From the NCBI GenBank assembly GCA_003448685.1, contig DLXW01000283.1, positions 27,027 to 36,062 of the forward strand: 9,036 nt of DNA. The letters run 5' to 3'. Shown in pieces: positions 5,154 to 9,036 of the stretch (within the stretch, counting starts at the first letter, position 1; every line of letters starts with the position of its first letter). The stretch is from Cyanothece sp. UBA12306 (lineage in GTDB: Bacteria > Cyanobacteriota > Cyanobacteriia > Cyanobacteriales > Microcystaceae). Both the position numbers and the translations under genes were made by a program. The notes under the pieces were generated by a model. That model was not told the DNA's origin. It saw only the letters and a list, made by a program, of their open reading frames with translations, and did not search any database.

Positions 5154-6635
5154 ATGCCTCAAATTGAAGCGTCTCAAATTGAATATGTTGATGTTCTTGT
5201 GATCGGGGGAGGAGTCGCCGGAATTGCGATCGCTGAATTTTTAGCACGTCATAGTAATTTGTCGATTAAAGTTATAGAAAAGTCTGCCCAATTAGGTAAC
5301 TTAGCTTCAGGTAAATTAGAAGGATGGTTTCATACAGGGGCACTTTATTCAGGTCAAGATGATGCTCAAACTTTTATTAATTGTGTCAATGGAGTCGAAG
5401 ATTTAATTAACCTTTATACTTCCTATTTTAAAGGAAGATGTAACATCAACTTAGAGGAAAAACAAAAGGATTTTTTTACCCCAAAAATTCAAACCCATCC
5501 CCAGGGTTGGTTTAATGATCAACCTGTCTATATTATTCATCCTCAAACCGATGCTCCAGAAATTCAATTATCCCACCTCAAAAGCGATGCTGTACAGATT
5601 AATATTCAACGAAATCGAGTTTTAGGCCGACTAGAAGTTGCCTATGGAAAACAACATAATTGGAAAAATGGAAATCATTGTATTGCTCCAATTTATGCCC
5701 AAATAGAAAATTATGAAGGATTAAATTGTTCCCTCATAGATTCATCAGAAACTGTTCGTAATCTTTGTCGCCAATTTGATGCTTCTTATGGCATGAAATT
5801 GACTAATTATGATATTATCCAAACCTTGGATTCATCAATGAATACTAGCAATATTTTGAGAGATTTAGTTGTTAGTTCCCTAGCTCAAGGTGTTACCTTT
5901 GAAACAGGAGTAACTATTGATAAATTACTCATGGATCGCTACGGACCAATTCGGATTAAAAGTTTATTATGCCATACCGAAAAAGGATTGCCAAAACGCC
6001 TCAAAGCTAAGTTATTTATTTTTGCTGTTGGAGAAGGATTTACCCCATTTTTATCTGACTTACAAGTTCGCGCGAGACTAAAGAAAAGCCGTAGTGCTAT
6101 GGTAGTTGCTTATCCAGCATTAGTTGATACTAATTTTGTGAGAATGTCTACTAAAAATAGATTTCATTTTAATCATTTTATTCAGCAAAGAGAGCAAGGA
6201 GAAAATAAGATTATTTATTCAATGTTAGCCGACTCTGGTTATGCAATAGATGGAGGAAATGATGAATTAGATATTGAACCTATTTTAGATTCAGCAGAGC
6301 GTTATTTTGGTAAAAATGAGTTATATAATCGTCAACTATTTAGTTATGAATGTGTAAAAACAGAATTTATTAGTGAGGAAGAACAAAAAAGACGCTATAG
6401 TTATTGGATTGAATCTAATCCTCAAAGTAATTATTTATGTGTACTTCCTGGTAAATTTTCTTTTTTCCCTACTGTCGCTTTTCAAGCTTATCAACGAATT
6501 AAAACCTTGATTGATTTTGATGATTGTTCTCCACCAGTTTGCTTTGAACCAAATAATTCCCTGAAGCAGCAAGCAGTAGCATTAGTAGCTGATTCCTATC
6601 CCCTACAAATTTTGTCCCATTCTTCATCTATTTAA
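5154..6635 (+). CDS. DAO-type FAD-dependent oxidoreductase, substrate unknown
   Basis: This 493-residue protein starts with an FAD-binding Rossmann fold: the dinucleotide motif VIGGGVAG (16-23) and an acidic residue at the end of the second strand (E42) for the ribose. A segment at 52-70 (SGKLEG, then FHTGALYSG) resembles the 'H-x-G-x-Y' loop of the DAO superfamily, which includes glycerol-3-phosphate dehydrogenase and L-2-hydroxyglutarate oxidase. A later strand and loop at 287-300 (LFIFAVGEG, then FTPFL) fits the second FAD contact. The rest is divergent and I cannot name the substrate. No signal peptide or membrane segment is seen, so it is probably cytoplasmic. It follows the recombinase-like gene after 205 bases and meets folP tail to tail with only three bases between the stop codons. 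The N-terminus carries a near-tandem repeat (QIEASQIEY). The ATG chosen is the first in frame and suits the Rossmann position. Confidence 0.78.
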   Translation: MPQIEASQIEYVDVLVIGGGVAGIAIAEFLARHSNLSIKVIEKSAQLGNLASGKLEGWFHTGALYSGQDDAQTFINCVNGVEDLINLYTSYFKGRCNINLEEKQKDFFTPKIQTHPQGWFNDQPVYIIHPQTDAPEIQLSHLKSDAVQINIQRNRVLGRLEVAYGKQHNWKNGNHCIAPIYAQIENYEGLNCSLIDSSETVRNLCRQFDASYGMKLTNYDIIQTLDSSMNTSNILRDLVVSSLAQGVTFETGVTIDKLLMDRYGPIRIKSLLCHTEKGLPKRLKAKLFIFAVGEGFTPFLSDLQVRARLKKSRSAMVVAYPALVDTNFVRMSTKNRFHFNHFIQQREQGENKIIYSMLADSGYAIDGGNDELDIEPILDSAERYFGKNELYNRQLFSYECVKTEFISEEEQKRRYSYWIESNPQSNYLCVLPGKFSFFPTVAFQAYQRIKTLIDFDDCSPPVCFEPNNSLKQQAVALVADSYPLQILSHSSSI

Positions 6636-6638
6636 AGA

Positions 6639-7487
6639 TTAATTACTTTGATCTCGCCAAATAGCATCAGCTACTCGACAGACATCAGCCATTTGTGCTA
6701 CATCATGTACCCTTAAAATATCTGCATTTTGGGCGATCGCACTACAACAAGCTGCTGCGGTTCCCCAAATTCTTTGTTGTGGGTCTTTTTGTTGCAAAAT
6801 ATGACCAATAAAACTCTTACGGGAGACTCCTACGAGAATTGGACATCCTAACCGCCTAAATTCACCTAAATGCCTCAATAATTCTAGATTCTGTTGATAA
6901 GTTTTAGCAAAACCAATTCCAGGATCTATGATTAAATGCGATCGCTTAATTCCTGCTTTGATGGCTAAATTAAGTTGATTTTCCAACCACTGACTAATCT
7001 CTGGGATTAAATCCCCATAATCGGTTAATTGTTGCATGGTTTGGGGAGTTCCGCGAATGTGCATTAAAATTAGAGGAACATCCAAACTTGCCACCACCGG
7101 AAACATTTGGGGATCAAAAGTGCCTCCAGAAATATCATTCACTAAATCTGCACCCGCTTCAACAGCAGCTTGGGCAACGGATGCTCTGGTAGTATCGATA
7201 GAGATAGGAATAGATGTTTCTTGACGTAAAACTTTAATAATAGGAATAACACGGTTTAATTCTTCTTCTAGAGTAATTTCTACCGCACCAGGACGGGTTG
7301 ATTGTCCGCCAATATCGAGGATATCTGCACCTGAATTAATGAGTTTTTTTGCTTGAGTTAAAGCTGTTTCTAAAGTATTAAATTTACCCCCATCACTAAA
7401 ACTGTCCGGGGTAGAATTAATAATCCCCATTAGATAGGTTTTTTGTCCCCAATCAAAAGATTTCTGTCTTATTATCAAATTTATCAT
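6639..7487 (-). CDS. folP: Dihydropteroate synthase
   Basis: The 282-residue product joins 6-hydroxymethyl-dihydropterin pyrophosphate to p-aminobenzoate to make dihydropteroate, a cytoplasmic step of folate synthesis. All family motifs are present in order on a TIM-barrel frame: MGIINSTPDSFSDGG (20-34, with N24 for magnesium), DIGGQSTRPGA (58-68), SIDTT with D98, VNDISGG (116-122), MHIRGTP (142-148), IIDPGIGF (186-193), SRKSF (222-226) and the closing RVHD (259-262). Length is normal for the family. The ATG at 7487 leaves the usual 20 or so residues before the first motif; no Shine-Dalgarno sequence is visible. It lies 73 bases after nth on the same strand and may share its transcript. Two HIP1 sites fall inside it. 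No resistance-type insertion is seen in the sulfonamide-contact loops. Confidence 0.97.
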   Translation of the reverse strand: MINLIIRQKSFDWGQKTYLMGIINSTPDSFSDGGKFNTLETALTQAKKLINSGADILDIGGQSTRPGAVEITLEEELNRVIPIIKVLRQETSIPISIDTTRASVAQAAVEAGADLVNDISGGTFDPQMFPVVASLDVPLILMHIRGTPQTMQQLTDYGDLIPEISQWLENQLNLAIKAGIKRSHLIIDPGIGFAKTYQQNLELLRHLGEFRRLGCPILVGVSRKSFIGHILQQKDPQQRIWGTAAACCSAIAQNADILRVHDVAQMADVCRVADAIWRDQSN

Positions 7488-7560
7488 GGATTATAGGGTA
7501 AATGAGCTGATATTAATTTATTCAGATAAATGTTAACTTTTAACTTCTAATTCCTAACAT

Positions 7561-8220
7561 CTAACTTTTTAAATCAACTGAAGGACACAAATGGGCTAAA
7601 CTACAATTACCACAATCGGGTTTTCTGGCACTACAAACTGCTCGACCATGATAAATCATGCGAATAGAGAAATTTTCCCAATCGGGTTGGGGTAATATCT
7701 TCATTAAATCCCGTTCAATTTTCACTGGATTGGTTTCTTTGGTCAATCCTAACCGTCCACTGAGCCGTTTAACGTGGGTATCTACTGTCACTCCCTGATT
7801 AATCCCAAATCCATGAGCAAGCACCACATTAGCCGTTTTTCTGGCAACTCCAGGCAAACTGAGTAACTGTTCCATCTGTTTGGGAACCTTACCATTGAAT
7901 TCCGTAACGATTTTCTGACAAGCTCCTTGAATATTTTTGGCCTTATTGCGATAGAATCCTGTAGAACGAATCAATTGCTCTAATTCTTCGCGATCGGCCT
8001 TAGCTAAAGATAAAGCATCAGGAAAACGAGAGAATAGTTCAGGAGTGACTTTATTAACCCGTTCATCGGTGCATTGAGCAGAGAGAATAGTAGCTACCAA
8101 AAGTTGTACCACACTCTCGTAGGTCAAGCTACAGGTAGCATCAGGGTAAAGGCGTTTGAGTAATAATAAAACCTCTAACGCCCTTTGTTTGTTACTTGTT
8201 CCCTTGCGGGTTGTACTCAT
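7561..8220 (-). CDS. nth: Endonuclease III (base-excision repair DNA glycosylase/AP lyase)
   Basis: With the ATG at 8220 the protein has 219 residues, close to the 211 of E. coli Nth. It removes oxidised pyrimidines from DNA and nicks at abasic sites. LSAQCTDERVN (46-56) is the conserved N-terminal motif. The helix-hairpin-helix LPGVARKTANVV (122-133) carries the catalytic lysine K128, and VDTHVKR (146-152) the catalytic aspartate D147. Four cysteines (196, 203, 206, 212) in the spacing C-x6-C-x2-C-x5-C bind the [4Fe-4S] cluster. The frame could begin five codons earlier at a TTG (8235), but ATG is preferred because it opens directly on a typical basic N-terminus; neither start has a clear ribosome binding site. 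It begins 15 bases after the rseP stop, so co-transcription with rseP is likely. Confidence 0.96.
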   Translation of the reverse strand: MSTTRKGTSNKQRALEVLLLLKRLYPDATCSLTYESVVQLLVATILSAQCTDERVNKVTPELFSRFPDALSLAKADREELEQLIRSTGFYRNKAKNIQGACQKIVTEFNGKVPKQMEQLLSLPGVARKTANVVLAHGFGINQGVTVDTHVKRLSGRLGLTKETNPVKIERDLMKILPQPDWENFSIRMIYHGRAVCSARKPDCGNCSLAHLCPSVDLKS

Positions 8221-8235
8221 AAAAATTGCCCGCAA

Positions 8236-9036
8236 TTATAAGCCAATTTGTTGGAATAACTCTTGGAAAAAAGTTAAATTAAAGGTATCACGGACAATTA
8301 AAAACACACCTAAGCTTAGGAGTAAGACTAAGCCAGTTTGCATAATACCTTCTTGCAATTTATCGGGTAAAGGTTTCCCCCGTAATCCTTCTAGTAATAA
8401 AAAGGCTAATTGACCGCCATCAAGGGCAGGTAAGGGCAAAATATTAATAATAGCCAGATTAATGCTGATTAAGGCTCCAAATTGGAAGAGATTTCCTGCA
8501 TTATTTTGGGCAATACTAGCTCCATACTCTACGATTTTGACTGGACCTGCTACCTGCTTAGCATTTTCTGCAAAATTACTAATCAATTGCCAAAACCCTT
8601 TAACTGTGAGAGTTGCCAAGTTTTGAAAAGCATCAGCACTATAACTAAAAGCATCCCAAACATTTTGAGATTGGCGTAGTCTGATATTAGGGATCAATCC
8701 TACTCCAATTTTTCCCTGTCCTTGATCATCGGGTTTTGGGGTAACGGTAAGAGGAAAAGTTTGTTCTTCTCGTCTAACGGTAAATTCCAAGGGTTGATTA
8801 GGTGAGTTCTGCACTTTTTCGATGAAAAAGTCGGTTGCTTGCGGAAAATTATCTAATTCTACCCCATTAACCGCGAGGATAACGTCTCCTGATTCTATTC
8901 CAGCTTCCATAGCTGCTGAGGTAGGTTGAATACTTGGTATCACTAGTCCAGGTTGAATGTCTTGGATACCTACGGTGGCAACTTGTGCGACTAGAAGAAA
9001 ATAGGCGAAAATTAGGTTAGCAATGACCCCTGCACT
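8236..9036 (-). CDS. rseP: Site-2 protease RseP, M50 family (partial, 5' end outside window)
   Basis: The frame is open from the window edge, giving 266 visible residues of a protein usually about 360 long in cyanobacteria; that length is from memory. It is a membrane zinc protease that cuts substrates such as anti-sigma factors inside the membrane. Visible parts in order are a transmembrane helix (AGVIANLIFAYFLLV, 2-16), a PDZ domain (about 31-119, with IPSIQPTSAAMEAGIESGD and VNGVEL), the GPVKIVEYG segment (about 164-172), the LPALDGG motif (202-208) giving the third zinc ligand aspartate, and a final hydrophobic helix (LVLLLSLGVFLIV). The HExxH zinc motif and true start lie beyond the right edge. 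A GTG at 8943 inside the frame is not the start, because the first helix lies upstream of it. nth follows after 15 bases. Confidence 0.95.
   Translation of the reverse strand, partial: SAGVIANLIFAYFLLVAQVATVGIQDIQPGLVIPSIQPTSAAMEAGIESGDVILAVNGVELDNFPQATDFFIEKVQNSPNQPLEFTVRREEQTFPLTVTPKPDDQGQGKIGVGLIPNIRLRQSQNVWDAFSYSADAFQNLATLTVKGFWQLISNFAENAKQVAGPVKIVEYGASIAQNNAGNLFQFGALISINLAIINILPLPALDGGQLAFLLLEGLRGKPLPDKLQEGIMQTGLVLLLSLGVFLIVRDTFNLTFFQELFQQIGL

Noticed and set aside
7036..7224. Plus-strand open frame inside folP
   Set aside because: It is antisense to conserved dihydropteroate synthase motifs and has no features of its own.
8233..8235. TTG as start of nth
   Set aside because: It adds only five unconserved residues and directly abuts the rseP stop; the ATG at 8220 gives a normal-length protein.
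8156..8413. Plus-strand open frame across the nth/rseP junction
   Set aside because: It is antisense to two well-supported genes; its lysine- and asparagine-rich translation looks random.
8482..8679. Plus-strand open frame inside rseP
   Set aside because: It is antisense to the M50 protease coding sequence with no motif support.
1..9036. CRISPR array, tRNA, rRNA or known riboswitch
   Set aside because: No regularly spaced repeats, cloverleaf or conserved rRNA segment was seen by eye on either strand; covariance-model searches would be decisive but were not possible.

Overview
The window looks like chromosomal DNA of a unicellular, AT-rich cyanobacterium. The evidence is four copies of the HIP1 octamer GCGATCGC (2055-2062, 5226-5233, 6733-6740, 6938-6945), a PEP-CTERM-type exoprotein, a TTGGGTT-type palindrome that I recall as common between cyanobacterial genes, and cyanobacterial-looking housekeeping proteins. 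The genus cannot be fixed from sequence alone; a Crocosphaera/Cyanothece-like relative is a guess.

Layout. The left part (78-4001) is read on the minus strand. It holds a secreted beta-propeller protein with a C-terminal sorting signal (78-1802), then an intergenic stretch with inverted repeats (1803-2069). Next is a YoeB-type toxin (2070-2327) whose start overlaps the stop of its antitoxin (2324-2557). The antitoxin joins an AbrB-like N-terminus to a YefM-like C-terminus. Its reading frame continues upstream into a decayed fragment of a beta-sandwich exoprotein domain (2558-2836). A GT4-like glycosyltransferase follows (3009-4001).

The middle part (4334-6635) is read on the plus strand. It holds an IS607-family MerR/serine-recombinase protein whose catalytic serine is replaced by glycine and which has no tnpB beside it. 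A DAO-type FAD-dependent oxidoreductase of unknown substrate follows. Hairpins and inverted repeats surround both genes.

The right part (6639-9036) is a minus-strand housekeeping run in the order rseP (5' end outside the window), nth, folP. It covers intramembrane proteolysis, base-excision repair and folate synthesis. rseP and nth are close enough to be co-transcribed; folP may be part of the same unit.

The most notable points are the serine-less IS607-type recombinase, which could be a domesticated DNA-binding protein, and the hybrid antitoxin with a gene relic fused upstream in frame. No CRISPR array, tRNA, rRNA or complete insertion sequence was seen.
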